A stretch of DNA of 64,000 bases from Ruegeria sp. ANG-R (GCF_000813985.1 NZ_JWLJ01000001.1:422453-486452), one strand, 5' to 3'. Shown: positions 1-9,863, counted from the first letter of the stretch. A program made the numbers and translations. Notes: generated from the sequence alone by a model not told the origin.

Positions 1-120
1 GAAGTCGGTCAGCAGTTCAGCGTGACCCGCGAGCGTATCCGCCAGATTGAGGCGAAGGCGCTGCGGAAGCTGAAACATCCCAGCCGGTCACGGAAATTGC
101 GGTCCTTCCTGGATCAATAA
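1..120 (+). CDS. rpoD: RNA polymerase sigma factor RpoD, C-terminal end (partial)
   Basis: This is the last 39 codons of the primary sigma factor, open at the left window edge and ending in TAA. The visible peptide has the region 4.2 helix-turn-helix sequence [20 protein letters not shown], which in the family contacts the -35 element. It ends RSFLDQ, a typical RpoD terminus. A strong hairpin terminator follows at once. The paralogues RpoH and RpoS differ in this stretch, so RpoD is the clear reading. Confidence 0.95.
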   Translation, partial: EVGQQFSVTRERIRQIEAKALRKLKHPSRSRKLRSFLDQ

Positions 121-125
121 AGCAA

Positions 126-156
126 AAAAGGCGTCTCATCCGAGGCGCCTTTTCTT
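126..156 (+). terminator. Rho-independent terminator of rpoD
   Basis: A 12-bp stem (126-137 with 142-153, one G-T wobble) has the loop ATCC and begins with an A run that pairs into the T-rich tail. It sits 6 bases after the rpoD stop codon. Confidence 0.85.
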
Positions 157-296
157 TGAACCGCTCACGTTGTCCAAACTTCAATTCAATTTGGCGAGAA
201 AACACAAGGGCACCCTTGCAGGCGTCTCTATATCGCGGCTGTCCACTCATGGACAGGCCGGGGCGAGGCGGTCACGCTGATGACCCCCGGCCACTT

Positions 297-1328
297 TCAT
301 CCTTGCGAGAGCGGATGAGAAACGCGCTTGCGGAAAGTGCTGGGGGCCTGGCCCGTCCAGCGTTTGAAGGCTGTGGAAAAGGCGGCCTGATCGGAATAGC
401 CCAGCGAATATGAAATCTCGGAAAGGTTCATACCGTTCTTGATGAATGTCTGCGCCAGATCAGATCGCAAATCCTCGACGATCTCACGATAAGTGGTGCC
501 CTCATCTGCCAGACGGCGCGCCAGCGTGCGGGCGCTGAGACCAAGCTGCGCGGCGGCTTCGTCCGCCTGAACGATACCTCCGGGCATTGATCGGGTAATC
601 AAACCTTCGATCTGTGCCCGGGTTTTCTGGGTTGGCGAGGTTCTTTCGGCCAGAAGACGTTCGCCATACTCCAGCAGATGCGCACGCAGACTGGGGTCAT
701 AGGTTGGGATCGGTATCTCGAGCGAGGGCAGCGACAGAATGATCTCCAGCCGTTCGGCCCCGAAGGTCACCGGGAACCCTCCGATCTTCTGAAATGTGTC
801 TGCGTGTTGTCCAACGCTGTGCTGAAACCGCATTTCGATTGGATGCAGTTTTAGCTGCGTCAGAGCCCGCATTCGGGCGATAGCCGCAAACAGCAGGAAC
901 TCGGTTCGCCGATGGAAACGGGAAAACCCCGAATCCTTCCACTCTGCTTCCAGTGAGGCAGCGTTACCCGATACACGCAGGCTGAAGGCCAGGGCAGGGT
1001 CGATAATCCCGTGAAACCGCGCGGTATTTTCCATGACCTGCTTCAAGTCGCGAGAGTACTTACTGATATAGGCCGTCACGCTGGAGGACGAACTGAACTC
1101 CAAACCTGCGCGTGCGCCAAAGGTGATATCGCCAAGCGCATCGCAGGCGTGACGGACAAACAGTGCTTCTTTATAGGCGCTGTAACGCGTAGCCGGTGGT
1201 TCTGTGTCGGCGCGGGACAATTCGCTGTCTTTCAGAACTGCGTTCACCACATTCGGGTCAGCGCGCTGTGCGAGCGTTCGCATCAGCAGTTGAATGCGCG
1301 AAGTATCAACGTCCATGGTCTTGCCCAA
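297..1328 (-). CDS. AraC-family transcriptional regulator (arabinose_bd + HTH_18 type)
   Basis: The protein has 343 residues. The N-terminal ~200 residues fit the AraC/OruR-like ligand-binding domain found in oxidative and aromatic catabolism regulators. The C-terminal ~100 residues hold the double helix-turn-helix, with the signatures GLSARTLARRLADEG and ISYSLGYSDQAAFSTAFKRW followed by PSTFR. It is expected to be a DNA-binding activator responding to a small molecule. No catabolic operon lies next to it, so the target is unknown. The start could be the Met at residue 5 instead of residue 1. Confidence 0.85.
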   Translation of the reverse strand: MGKTMDVDTSRIQLLMRTLAQRADPNVVNAVLKDSELSRADTEPPATRYSAYKEALFVRHACDALGDITFGARAGLEFSSSSSVTAYISKYSRDLKQVMENTARFHGIIDPALAFSLRVSGNAASLEAEWKDSGFSRFHRRTEFLLFAAIARMRALTQLKLHPIEMRFQHSVGQHADTFQKIGGFPVTFGAERLEIILSLPSLEIPIPTYDPSLRAHLLEYGERLLAERTSPTQKTRAQIEGLITRSMPGGIVQADEAAAQLGLSARTLARRLADEGTTYREIVEDLRSDLAQTFIKNGMNLSEISYSLGYSDQAAFSTAFKRWTGQAPSTFRKRVSHPLSQG

Positions 1329-1656
1329 AACTCATTCCCGTAATCCGATCAACCTAACGTCAAACTATGGCGATGCGCCAGCGTTCGGGCCGACATCCGG
1401 GATTTGTCTGCAATTCGCACGGATATGGCCGAATTTGCCAAGACCGCACGTGGGTCAAGGCATAGATTACCGGCGTTGTCGGGTCAGTACCTTTCGGGGA
1501 TAAGGTCAGAGCCTGGGAGAACGGTCCACCAAGCCGTTTCAACGGGTTCCCCGGCACGTCACCCTTATATGTTTGGTTGGTCTGTCATGTCGCATTGCTG
1601 CGGACCACCCAACGTGTCAGCATCGGCACAATCTGGTTGCAACCCTTTGAACTCCT
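1329..1656. other. Intergenic region, nothing recognised
   Basis: About 330 bases lie between the divergent AraC gene and the DCC-family gene. It must carry both promoters. I see no RNA gene, repeat or convincing reading frame. Confidence 0.5.
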
Positions 1657-2082
1657 GTGACTGACTTTATTGACCCCGATACAGATCTGATCGTTTTTGA
1701 CGGCGAATGCGTGCTGTGTTCGGGGTTCTTTCAGTTCATGCTGCGCCATGATCGGGATGAGAGATTTCGTTTTGCAACCGCCCAGTCGCCGTTGGGGCAG
1801 CATCTTTATTCCTGCCTGAAACTACCAACCAGGGAGTTTGAAACCAATCTGGTTATCGTGGGCGGCAAAGTATATCAAAAACTCGACGCATTTGCCGCTG
1901 CGATGCAGGCATTGCCCGGGGCGTGGCCGGTCCTGTCGCTTTGTCGTTTCTTGCCGCCGTTCCTGAAAAATCCGTTATATCAAGCCATTGCCCGAAATCG
2001 GTACGCGTTGTTCGGACGTCATGAGACATGTTTGATTCCTGATGCTTCGCTCAGGTCGCGGTTTGTGCCAGATGGATTCTGA
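1657..2082 (+). CDS. DCC-family thiol-disulfide oxidoreductase-like protein (DUF393)
   Basis: The protein has 141 residues and begins with GTG. The N-terminus carries the family signature FDGECVLCSGFFQF, with a CxxC pair in a thioredoxin-like context, followed by the conserved LRHD. Members are small proteins of unknown substrate, often proposed to act in thiol-disulfide exchange. It overlaps the next gene by 11 bases, which suggests translational coupling with the DUF4166 protein. Confidence 0.82.
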   Translation: MTDFIDPDTDLIVFDGECVLCSGFFQFMLRHDRDERFRFATAQSPLGQHLYSCLKLPTREFETNLVIVGGKVYQKLDAFAAAMQALPGAWPVLSLCRFLPPFLKNPLYQAIARNRYALFGRHETCLIPDASLRSRFVPDGF

Positions 2083-2626
2083 GGGCGACCCATTCCTGCA
2101 AGCACTGGGCACGGATGCGGGTCTGCCCGGATCGGTCAGGGACCTGCACAGCAGAGAGGGCTGCTACACCGGGCGGTGCAGCATAACCCGGGGGCGGGGG
2201 CCGCTGATCGCTTTGGCGCTGCGCATAGGTCGGTTTCCGCCGGGTGGAGACGACTTGCCGGTTACTCTCAATATCCGCAGGGCCGAGGCATATTGGGTTT
2301 GGGATCGTGACTTCTCGGGCCATCGCACTCTCTCACGCGTCAGTTTCGATCAGACACGTGACTGTGTGCGGGAAAAGATCGGCGGGCTGACGATCTGGCT
2401 GCAGCCGGTTCCAACTGAAACGGGGCTGGCCATCGAAATCCGCCGTCTCTGTCTGTTTGGAATTCCATGCCCCCGCATTCTGCTGCCGCGTTCGGCGTCG
2501 ACCGAGTCCGAGGACGCGCAATCCCGGTTTCGGTTCGACATTTCGGCCCGACTACCGGGAATTGGGCTTTTGATCCGCTATCGGGGTTGGCTGGCACCTG
2601 ATCACACGCAGCGCTCGCTGGGGTGA
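2072..2626 (+). CDS. DUF4166 domain protein
   Basis: Starting at the ATG at 2072 gives 184 residues. The C-terminal half has the DUF4166 pattern: a GIPCPRILLPR stretch, then FRFDISARLPGIGLLIRYRGWL. In other bacteria this domain is often fused to an NAD-dependent epimerase/saccharopine-dehydrogenase-like protein; here it stands alone, coupled to the DCC gene upstream. Its biochemical role is unknown. The 2072 start is preferred over an upstream in-frame ATG at 2042 because it gives a short stop-start overlap. Confidence 0.75.
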   Translation: MDSEGDPFLQALGTDAGLPGSVRDLHSREGCYTGRCSITRGRGPLIALALRIGRFPPGGDDLPVTLNIRRAEAYWVWDRDFSGHRTLSRVSFDQTRDCVREKIGGLTIWLQPVPTETGLAIEIRRLCLFGIPCPRILLPRSASTESEDAQSRFRFDISARLPGIGLLIRYRGWLAPDHTQRSLG

Positions 2627-2704
2627 CATGATTGTTAGCTTCACTGTACTGACGATTGCCGCGCGCTAGACTATATTTCAGGTGGAAACAGGAAGACGGT
2701 TACG

Positions 2705-3100
2705 ATGAAACAAATTATCTCATGCGTATTTATGCTGCTGGTCATGACCGGTTCTCCGGATATACTCGATGCCGCGCCCAACGGGTATCAAACCGAAGCG
2801 ATGAGCGGCACTGAATTTGAGGTCATTCCAAGGGCGCGTCAGGATATCGACGGATACTGGTGCGCTGCAGCTGACTATGCCCGCCGCACCCTGGGCGCAG
2901 GCTGGCACCAGCGAATCTATGTCTTGCGTGGCTATGGCCCGAGCGTGACGACAGGGCGGAGGACGGCCGTGCAGTTTACCCTGAAAGCACCTGCCAATGC
3001 CGATCAGCAGAGCAGTATCTCAGCTGGATTTCGACCGGGCGACAGTATGTCGGTTCAGGGCGCGAACGGCCGTTGCGGTCGCAATCTGGTTCTTAGATAA
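2705..3100 (+). CDS. Secreted hypothetical protein
   Basis: The protein has 131 residues with a clear signal peptide (MKQIISCVFMLLVMTGSPDI, likely cleaved before the AAPNG region). The mature part has two cysteines (in DGYWCAA and GRCGRN) that could form a disulfide. It is probably periplasmic. I do not recognise the family or a function. It lies 7 bases upstream of yjbQ and could be co-transcribed with it. Confidence 0.65.
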   Translation: MKQIISCVFMLLVMTGSPDILDAAPNGYQTEAMSGTEFEVIPRARQDIDGYWCAAADYARRTLGAGWHQRIYVLRGYGPSVTTGRRTAVQFTLKAPANADQQSSISAGFRPGDSMSVQGANGRCGRNLVLR

Positions 3101-3106
3101 CGCGCC

Positions 3107-3517
3107 GTGCAGACCGAATTCACAATCCGGACCCAAGGTTTGGGGCTCTATGAGTTTACCTCACCCGTTCGTGCCTGGCTGCAGCCAGTTTCGGACGGGC
3201 TTCTGACCCTCTTTGTGCGACATACTTCCTGTTCTTTGCTGATTCAGGAAAATGCCGATCCCGAGGTCCAGACCGATCTGCGGGCCTTCTTTGATCGGCT
3301 TGTACCGCCCTCGGATCATCCTTCGATGTCTTATCTGCGTCACACCTATGAGGGGCCGGACGACATGCCGGCCCATATCAAGGCTGCGATGATGCCTGTT
3401 TCGCTATCGATACCCGTGGTTGGCGGGAAACCCGCGCTGGGCACATGGCAGGGCATTTACCTGTTCGAACATCGTACTGCTCCGCATGTTAGAAAGGTTG
3501 CAGCGCATTTTGCCTGA
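3107..3517 (+). CDS. yjbQ: YjbQ / UPF0047 family protein
   Basis: The protein has 136 residues, the full family length. Signatures are the HTSCSL motif near residue 41, the ENADPEVQ.DL stretch, the central RHTYEGPDDMPAH segment and LGTWQGIYLFEHR near the end. Members form trimers with a conserved His/Asp metal site. Some have been reported to complement thiamine-phosphate synthase mutants, but the physiological role is unsettled. It begins with GTG. Confidence 0.9.
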   Translation: MQTEFTIRTQGLGLYEFTSPVRAWLQPVSDGLLTLFVRHTSCSLLIQENADPEVQTDLRAFFDRLVPPSDHPSMSYLRHTYEGPDDMPAHIKAAMMPVSLSIPVVGGKPALGTWQGIYLFEHRTAPHVRKVAAHFA

Positions 3518-3636
3518 CGCTTTATGTTGGGGTAATAAATTCCGACTACCCAAATCCTAGCGGGTGTCCTATAGTTGTGGATAAGTAAGCCAAAGCGCTT
3601 ACAAAAAGAGGCCACCTAGGGACGAGGAGACGGCGG

Positions 3637-4107
3637 ATGCGCTGCCCGTTTTGCGGAAATATCGATACTCAGGTCAAAGATTCTCGCCCGGCAGAGGATC
3701 ACGTCGCGATCCGTCGGCGACGGTTTTGCCCAGCCTGCGGTGGGCGTTTTACCACTTATGAACGTGTGCAACTGCGCGATCTGGTTGTGATAAAGACCAA
3801 CGGTAAACGTGAAGATTTTGATCGCGACAAGCTTGAGCGCTCGATCCGCATTTCGATGCAGAAACGACCCATTGATCCGGACCGGATCGATCAGATGATC
3901 TCCGGCATTGTGCGGCGCCTGGAAAGCATGGGAGAGACCGACATCCCTTCGAACAAAATCGGTGAAATCGTCATGGAAGCGCTGGCCCGGATCGACACGG
4001 TCGCATATGTTCGCTTTGCGAGTGTGTACAAGAATTTCCAGGCGGCCGATGATTTCGAGGAGTTTGTCCACGAATTGCGCCCGCCGCAGCCTTCGACGGA
4101 CGAGTGA
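3637..4107 (+). CDS. nrdR: Transcriptional repressor NrdR
   Basis: The protein has 156 residues. It starts with the zinc ribbon MRCPFCG...[13 protein letters not shown], followed by the ATP-cone ([16 protein letters not shown]), as in all NrdR proteins. NrdR binds ATP/dATP and represses ribonucleotide reductase genes at NrdR boxes. It overlaps ribD by 4 bases (GTGA), an nrdR-ribD coupling common in alphaproteobacteria. A GAGGAGA ribosome site precedes the start. Confidence 0.97.
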   Translation: MRCPFCGNIDTQVKDSRPAEDHVAIRRRRFCPACGGRFTTYERVQLRDLVVIKTNGKREDFDRDKLERSIRISMQKRPIDPDRIDQMISGIVRRLESMGETDIPSNKIGEIVMEALARIDTVAYVRFASVYKNFQAADDFEEFVHELRPPQPSTDE

Positions 4108-5204
4108 GCGAAACAGATAAGCGATTTATGGCGCTTGCCCTTTCATTGGGGCGGCGCGGCCAAGGCACGTGCTGGCCGAACCCGTCGGTCGGATGCGTCG
4201 TTGTGCGCGATGGGCGCATAATCGGTCGTGGCTGGACGCAGCCCGGTGGCCGTCCACATGCTGAACCCGAAGCTCTTGCGCAGGCGGGCGCGGCGGCACG
4301 GGGTGCCACAGCCTATGTTTCGCTTGAACCCTGTTCCCATCACGGGAAAACGCCACCCTGCGCTGAAGCTCTTATTGCAGCCGGTGTTGCCCGGGTCGTT
4401 TCGGCGATAGAAGACAGCGATCCACGCGTCGCCGGGCAGGGGTTTGCCATGTTGCGCGAGGCCGGGATTGAGGTCACCACGGGTGTTCTGGCGGAACAGG
4501 CGGCACGCGATCACGCGGGGTTCTTTCTGAAAACCGAGCAGGGTCGTCCTTTTGTGACCCTGAAACTGGCCAGCAGCTTTGATGGTCGTATCGCGACCGA
4601 GACCGGTCACAGCCAGTGGATCACTGGCCCAGATGCCCGGCGTGCGGTGCATACTATGCGTGCCAGCCATGACGCGGTCATGGTCGGGGCGGGGACCGCG
4701 CGGATTGATGATCCTTCGCTGACGGTGCGTGATCTGGGTGTGCAGCATCAGCCTGTTCGCGTGGTGGTATCCCGCCATATGGACCTTCCGTTGATGGGGC
4801 ATCTTGCACGAACGGCGTCGGAAATATCTGTCTGGCTCTGCCACGGGCCACACCCCGACCCCGAGCGCGCCCGCGCCTGGGAAGGTCTGGGGGCCCGTCT
4901 GATCCCCTGCGCGCTCGACGGTCATCACGTCGATGCGGCGGATCTGTTGCATCAACTGGGGCAGGCGGGCCTGACGCGCGTTTTTTGTGAAGGCGGGTCT
5001 TCGTTGGCTGCGTCCTTGCTTGCAGGCGATCTGGTGGACGAGTTGGTTGGCTTTACAGCGGGGGTGGCGATCGGGGCAGAAGGCCTTTCGGCCGTCGGGG
5101 CGCTTGCGCTTGAGACTCTGGACACGGCACCTCGGTTCGATCTGATCGAGACGCGTGCAATTGGCGGCGACATTCTGCACCGCTGGAGCCGGACTACGCA
5201 CTAA
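4104..5204 (+). CDS. ribD: Bifunctional riboflavin biosynthesis deaminase/reductase RibD
   Basis: The protein has 366 residues. The N-terminal deaminase domain has the zinc motif HAEPEAL and [13 protein letters not shown]. The C-terminal part (from about residue 145, [15 protein letters not shown]) is the NADPH-dependent reductase. Together they convert the GTP-cyclohydrolase II product to 5-amino-6-ribitylamino-uracil phosphate in the flavin pathway. Start is GTG, overlapping the nrdR stop. Confidence 0.96.
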   Translation: MSETDKRFMALALSLGRRGQGTCWPNPSVGCVVVRDGRIIGRGWTQPGGRPHAEPEALAQAGAAARGATAYVSLEPCSHHGKTPPCAEALIAAGVARVVSAIEDSDPRVAGQGFAMLREAGIEVTTGVLAEQAARDHAGFFLKTEQGRPFVTLKLASSFDGRIATETGHSQWITGPDARRAVHTMRASHDAVMVGAGTARIDDPSLTVRDLGVQHQPVRVVVSRHMDLPLMGHLARTASEISVWLCHGPHPDPERARAWEGLGARLIPCALDGHHVDAADLLHQLGQAGLTRVFCEGGSSLAASLLAGDLVDELVGFTAGVAIGAEGLSAVGALALETLDTAPRFDLIETRAIGGDILHRWSRTTH

Positions 5205-5207
5205 AAT

Positions 5208-7205
5208 TCAGCGCCACCAATGGGCATGTGTCGCCAGTCTGCCCTGCAGTTTGGAGAGAATGCGATTTAAAGGTCCGGTGGGGGCTTGTGTGCCCTGTGC
5301 GAGACGTTCAACGGCGATTTCGACCGGGCAGACCTGCCCGGTGATCGGATCGAAATAGCGCGGATAGTCGATCAGAGTGGCATGTACCAGCCCCATCAGC
5401 GAAGGCCGCGCGCCACGTCGCGCAGGGACCGCGCCCAGATCGGTTGTCAGGCCCCATCCGGCATAAAACGGCGCGCCCAGCGTCGTGACCCGAACGCCGC
5501 GCAACAATGCCTCGAACCCGAGCAAAGAAGTCATCGTCCAGACCTCATCCACTTGCGCCAGCAGGGTGGCCGGATCGGTGCCTTCGACAACGATATCGGC
5601 CAGATCAGTTTCGATCTTGCCGTCGCGTAGCCCGGCTTCGACATCCGGGTGCGGTTTATAGATCAACACAGCGTTGGGATTGGCTTCGCGCGCCGCACGC
5701 AACAGATCGAGATTGGTACGAATATTGCTTGTTCCAAGCCGGATCGAGGCATCATCTTCAACCTGACCCGGCACCAGAACACGATGACCCGTCGGCAAGT
5801 CAGGGGCAGGATGGCCGATGTTGTACTTGCTCAGACCTTCGGACAGCAGCCGTGCTGTCAGCCGCTTAGCCCGGAGCTTTTGGTCTGGGCGCAAGGTTTC
5901 GCGGGTGGTGATCCATTCCTCCAGACGGCTGGGGTGCGTGGGATCGTAGTAGATGCCGATATCGTCGGTCACCAATGAAAGTGGAGGCACAAGTTCGGCG
6001 CCCAACCCGCGTGAGCGCAGAAAGCCGTCCTCGACACGGGTTGCATTCAGCGTATCACCGGATCGGCTGGCCCAAACCATATGGGGTTGTTTCTTACTTT
6101 CCGGCTGCTCGGTCACGAAACGCAGCTTGCCATGTTTCCCGAATATGCGCTGCAGATGGCGGCGCTTCCACACCCGCATTCCCGAGGCGGTCCAACCTTT
6201 GTGATCCTGCCGCCAGGCGCGGGTTTGCGCCTCAAGCGTATTCAGTACGGTTTCCAGATCGCACAGACGGTCGTGGTATGGATCGTACCAGTTCGGGTAC
6301 AAGATCATCGCTGCTGCAAAAAGCTGCGCCCGGGTGAGATTGCGTTGTCGGCGGGGCAGGAGAGCCTCGTCCTGCGTAAGCCCCCACCCGGCATAGAAGG
6401 GGTGCCCGAATACGCGGGGCTTGTGCCCGGCCAGTATGGCCTCGAACCCCATTTGCGAGGAAAGGGTGTAGACACCTACGGCACCCTCGAGCAGGGACCA
6501 CGGGCTGATCGGGCTGTCCAGAACGGACACGCGATCGTTCAGATCCTGATCAGAGAAATATCCCTTTCGATGCCCTGCGACAGTTTCAGGGTGGCTTTTT
6601 ATGATGATACGCGCGCCGGGGTTTTCCTCCTGGGCGATGACCAGCATTTCGCGGAACCGCGCATAATCACCGTTGCTTGCGGTGACGGCGGCATCGCCCT
6701 GCGTCTGATCGATCACCAGCACGTAACCGGGATCGGGAGGCGGCAGGTTGAGGTCAAACGCTGAATACTTGCTCAGATGCAGTTCATGTACGCGGGCAAT
6801 TGCACCGCGCGCCCGGTCCAGCAGGGCGGTGTCGTCGAGGGGATGTGTGGCCAGCAGTGTTTCCAGATCCGAAGGTGTGCTTGGATCAAAATGCAAACCG
6901 GACCGGTCCAGCAGCAAACCCATCGGTGCCTCGCCACTTCGACCGGGGTGCAAGGACCTCAGAAACGCATCTTCGACCTTCAATACAGGAACATTGTGTC
7001 TCTGCGCGATGTTCAAGCCGCGATAGGCCGTGGGGCTGTTTCCCCAGACGCCAACCAGATCGTCGGATTTCGGCAGGCCAAGCCGGATATCGTACCCGGC
7101 CAAAGACAGAATGCGGCGCACCCGCCGCTGCGTCAGGAAACCGCCATTGTAAACAAAAAGCCGGGAGCGTTCGCCCCCGGCCATCTTCTCCGGTTCAGAG
7201 AACAT
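5208..7205 (-). CDS. kpsC: Capsule polysaccharide export protein KpsC (tandem beta-Kdo transferase)
   Basis: The protein has 665 residues with two related Capsule_synth halves, each containing a KVEDAFLRS / RVEDGFLRSRGLG segment and a GFEA...GHPFYAGWGLT / GFEALLRG...GAPFYAGWGLT signature. KpsC alternately adds beta-Kdo residues to build the poly-Kdo linker that joins group 2-type capsules to phosphatidylglycerol in the inner membrane. It is last in the leftward kpsS-kpsD-kpsC operon, starting 3 bases after the upstream gene. It converges on ribD with only 3 bases between stops. Confidence 0.93.
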   Translation of the reverse strand: MFSEPEKMAGGERSRLFVYNGGFLTQRRVRRILSLAGYDIRLGLPKSDDLVGVWGNSPTAYRGLNIAQRHNVPVLKVEDAFLRSLHPGRSGEAPMGLLLDRSGLHFDPSTPSDLETLLATHPLDDTALLDRARGAIARVHELHLSKYSAFDLNLPPPDPGYVLVIDQTQGDAAVTASNGDYARFREMLVIAQEENPGARIIIKSHPETVAGHRKGYFSDQDLNDRVSVLDSPISPWSLLEGAVGVYTLSSQMGFEAILAGHKPRVFGHPFYAGWGLTQDEALLPRRQRNLTRAQLFAAAMILYPNWYDPYHDRLCDLETVLNTLEAQTRAWRQDHKGWTASGMRVWKRRHLQRIFGKHGKLRFVTEQPESKKQPHMVWASRSGDTLNATRVEDGFLRSRGLGAELVPPLSLVTDDIGIYYDPTHPSRLEEWITTRETLRPDQKLRAKRLTARLLSEGLSKYNIGHPAPDLPTGHRVLVPGQVEDDASIRLGTSNIRTNLDLLRAAREANPNAVLIYKPHPDVEAGLRDGKIETDLADIVVEGTDPATLLAQVDEVWTMTSLLGFEALLRGVRVTTLGAPFYAGWGLTTDLGAVPARRGARPSLMGLVHATLIDYPRYFDPITGQVCPVEIAVERLAQGTQAPTGPLNRILSKLQGRLATHAHWWR

Positions 7206-7208
7206 TCA

Positions 7209-8342
7209 TCAGTTACCCGTAAGCGTCGCCACATTCGCAAATGGCGTGAGACCTCCTGCGATCAGCGAGACGGATTTGCTCCACTGTGCATATGGGGCTT
7301 CGGTCACATAGATCGTGTCATCGTCGCGGATCACGAAATCACGGGCGACGAACAGGCCGTTGGGCGCGGTCAGGTTCAGAAGATAGATCATGCGCTGATC
7401 GCCCTTCAGTTCCGGGCGCCCCATGACATTGCGGGCGATGTCCTGTCTCTCTTTGCGCAACACGAAAATACCGGTTGGGTCTGAGGATAGCGATTGAAGG
7501 CCACCAACCTGCGCCAGCGCCTCAAGTGCCGATAGATCCTGACTTTCGAACGCGACACGGGATTGCCCGCCAGTCGAACCCAGCGCGATATACGAGCGGC
7601 TATCCTCTTCGACCAGAATACGGTCACCGCCGCGCAGGGCGATATCGGTTTCCGGATTGCGGAACAGATCGTCGTACCAGATCGTGCCCTTCTGCTTGCC
7701 GCGGATTACGGTGACCAAAGCAATATCCGTGGCAACGGATACGCCACCTGCCTGCGCAAGCATGGTCGACAATGTGCCGGTCGGGCGTTCGATCGGATAT
7801 ATCCCCGGTGCACCGATGGTTCCGGTCAGGGATACGGTCGAGCCGTCACCGGGGGTCCGGGTCACCTGAACCTGAGGGTCAGGTGTCTGCTCTTCCAGTT
7901 TGGAGGAAATAAGGGTGCGCAGTTGCTCGGGCGTATTGCCAGCCGCACGCAGGCGCCCTGCATAGGGTACGAAAATGTACCCGTCGCTATCGACCTGTAC
8001 CTGGTCCAGAACGGTGGCGCCGCCGCCATCAGAGGTCAGCAGGCCGTCTTCGACGTTTTCCCAGATTCTGAGGTTCAGAACATCCCCGGGCCGTACAGTG
8101 TCTGACGCGACGCTTTGCGCGCCGCGGAAGGACTGCGAGAAACCGAATTGAGGGATCACCGAAGTGGCACGAGCGACGCGGTCGTCAACCTCGACCACAA
8201 AGGCGTTGCCCCCGTTCTCGACCGAACCGGCCAGAATTTCAGTTTTGTTCGGTCCGGATTTGGGAAGCTGGCACGCCGCCAGCAGGCCAAGGGTCACCAC
8301 AAGGGAAACCCCCCGTATCCATCGGGTAGGAAAGCGCTGCAC
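7209..8342 (-). CDS. Outer-membrane polysaccharide export lipoprotein (Wza/KpsD family)
   Basis: The protein has 377 residues. The N-terminus is a lipoprotein signal with lipobox LLAAC (Cys24). Poly_export (RPGDVLNLRIWENVEDG) and SLBB-type repeats (GTIGAPGIYPIERP, GGDRILVEEDSRSYIALG) follow. It should form the outer-membrane exit channel for capsule. Neighbouring kpsS and kpsC support a capsule role. The inner-membrane ABC transporter (KpsMT/E type) is not in this window. Confidence 0.9.
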   Translation of the reverse strand: MQRFPTRWIRGVSLVVTLGLLAACQLPKSGPNKTEILAGSVENGGNAFVVEVDDRVARATSVIPQFGFSQSFRGAQSVASDTVRPGDVLNLRIWENVEDGLLTSDGGGATVLDQVQVDSDGYIFVPYAGRLRAAGNTPEQLRTLISSKLEEQTPDPQVQVTRTPGDGSTVSLTGTIGAPGIYPIERPTGTLSTMLAQAGGVSVATDIALVTVIRGKQKGTIWYDDLFRNPETDIALRGGDRILVEEDSRSYIALGSTGGQSRVAFESQDLSALEALAQVGGLQSLSSDPTGIFVLRKERQDIARNVMGRPELKGDQRMIYLLNLTAPNGLFVARDFVIRDDDTIYVTEAPYAQWSKSVSLIAGGLTPFANVATLTGN

Positions 8343-8413
8343 TGCCGATTTACCTCAGTCGTCTTTGTTTCGGAGAGATTACTCGGTTCGTTCTAAAACT
8401 TCCAGCGACAGGT

Positions 8414-9721
8414 TTATCCAGAGCGTTCGACAAGATGCAACTGTGGCGTCACGGCCTCTTTGTTCTCAAGGAGCCCTTCATAGGGGTCCTGAGCCAGCAG
8501 CATCATATCCGCAGTACGCCGCAACAATTGACGGCGCCCTCGGCGCGAATAGAAACCTCCCGGTACCTGGCAGGTTTCCAACAGAAACTGACGATATGCC
8601 CGGTAGGCCGCGCTGTCCGGAGGGTTGGGCCGCGCAAAGAACGCCTCAATCGTTTGCTGCGACACAAACTCTGACTTGTCATAGACTGCGCGTCCGAAAA
8701 TTCGCAAAGGAATGCCGCGCCAGAGAACCTGTTGGCCCGCCGTGGAGTTGACGGTGACGGCAGATTTCGCATCGTCGAGCAGTTTGGCCAGCTTGCCGCC
8801 GGGAACATAGTGAACACGGCTTTTTATACCGTGATGGCTGGCGATCTGGCGAACCCGCTTACGCAGCGGCTCACGGTGGTTTTCGAGCGGATGTTCCTTG
8901 ATCACGAGGTGGTGATGCGCAGGGGCGCCTTTGGCGAATCCCGCAATGACCTGCTCGAGAAACTGGGTCATGCAGGAAAAGTCCGAGTGGGACTGGACCG
9001 AACTGTCGTGGCCCAATTGCAGCAACACGAGGTGATAGGGAAAGCCGCCCCACCTGACCTGCGCGGTGGCCCAACTGCGCTGCAATCTGTGAATCGGCAT
9101 CAGAGCCAAGCGTCTGAAATACAGACGAAACTCTTTTGAAACGGCGAGCTCGCGATGCGGTCTGAAATTCCGGTACCGGCGATTCAGAAACAATACGAAC
9201 CAATGGTATAGCGCGCCATAAAAGATGTGCTGGCGCATATCCCCCCAATGGGACGGTGGCGGAGGGGTGTGCCCTCCGGATTGCGCCAGGGCTGTCTGTA
9301 TCTGTGCAACATCCAGTTCCATCAGACGCGAGTTTCCGTTCGACCCGTTGCGTTCATACGTCACCCACCAGGGGCGCAGATACCCTTCTTCAAAAACGTG
9401 AACAGTGATTCCGCGCGTCTTGGCTATTTGAATCGCGTGCGCGTGGATGGGCCGGGTATCGCCATAGAGTACGATATCGGTCACGCCATAGCGGGTCACC
9501 AAATCACTAAATGCTCTCGACCAGTCCTCGGGTGCGTCCAGGTATGGGATATAGCTGGTCTTGTCGCTCCAGAACGCCTGATCGCCTGCATTGAAACCAA
9601 CCCGCCAGACCTGAGTCCCCGCTGCGCGCAACATTCTGCCCAGCGCGTTGAAGAACGGGCCATGCGGTCCCTGCAAGAACAGGAACACACGCCGATCAGG
9701 GCAAGCGGTTGAAACTACCAT
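8414..9721 (-). CDS. kpsS: Capsule polysaccharide biosynthesis protein KpsS
   Basis: The protein has about 435 residues from the ATG at 9721 (MVVSTACPDRR). A further 24 in-frame codons upstream, to 9793, are possible but do not look conserved. Signatures are FLQGPHGPFFNALGRMLRAAG, HVFEEGYLRPWWVTYERNG, LVIKEHPLENH and NSTAGQQVLWRGIPLRIFG, all typical of KpsS. The enzyme adds the first beta-Kdo to the lipid acceptor before KpsC extends it. It is first in the kps operon. Confidence 0.92.
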   Translation of the reverse strand: MVVSTACPDRRVFLFLQGPHGPFFNALGRMLRAAGTQVWRVGFNAGDQAFWSDKTSYIPYLDAPEDWSRAFSDLVTRYGVTDIVLYGDTRPIHAHAIQIAKTRGITVHVFEEGYLRPWWVTYERNGSNGNSRLMELDVAQIQTALAQSGGHTPPPPSHWGDMRQHIFYGALYHWFVLFLNRRYRNFRPHRELAVSKEFRLYFRRLALMPIHRLQRSWATAQVRWGGFPYHLVLLQLGHDSSVQSHSDFSCMTQFLEQVIAGFAKGAPAHHHLVIKEHPLENHREPLRKRVRQIASHHGIKSRVHYVPGGKLAKLLDDAKSAVTVNSTAGQQVLWRGIPLRIFGRAVYDKSEFVSQQTIEAFFARPNPPDSAAYRAYRQFLLETCQVPGGFYSRRGRRQLLRRTADMMLLAQDPYEGLLENKEAVTPQLHLVERSG

Positions 9722-9863
9722 GCAGTCTGCTCGTTTTGGTGGCCATGTGGTGCGTTTGAATAAAATTATGCCCGTTTGTCCGTTTCGCGGCAAGGCAGGG
9801 CTTGCCGGTTGGGCTGTGGGCCTTTACCTCGGCTGTTGAAATTAGGCTCAGAGGGTTGATGAA

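Noticed and set aside
4143-5201. 352-codon minus-strand frame opposite ribD
   Set aside because: Antisense shadow of ribD caused by high GC content; protein has no domain and odd composition.
9722-9863. FMN riboswitch before ribE or ribB
   Set aside because: The conserved RFN element blocks were not found upstream of ribE (9722-9863) or ribB (11511-11808).
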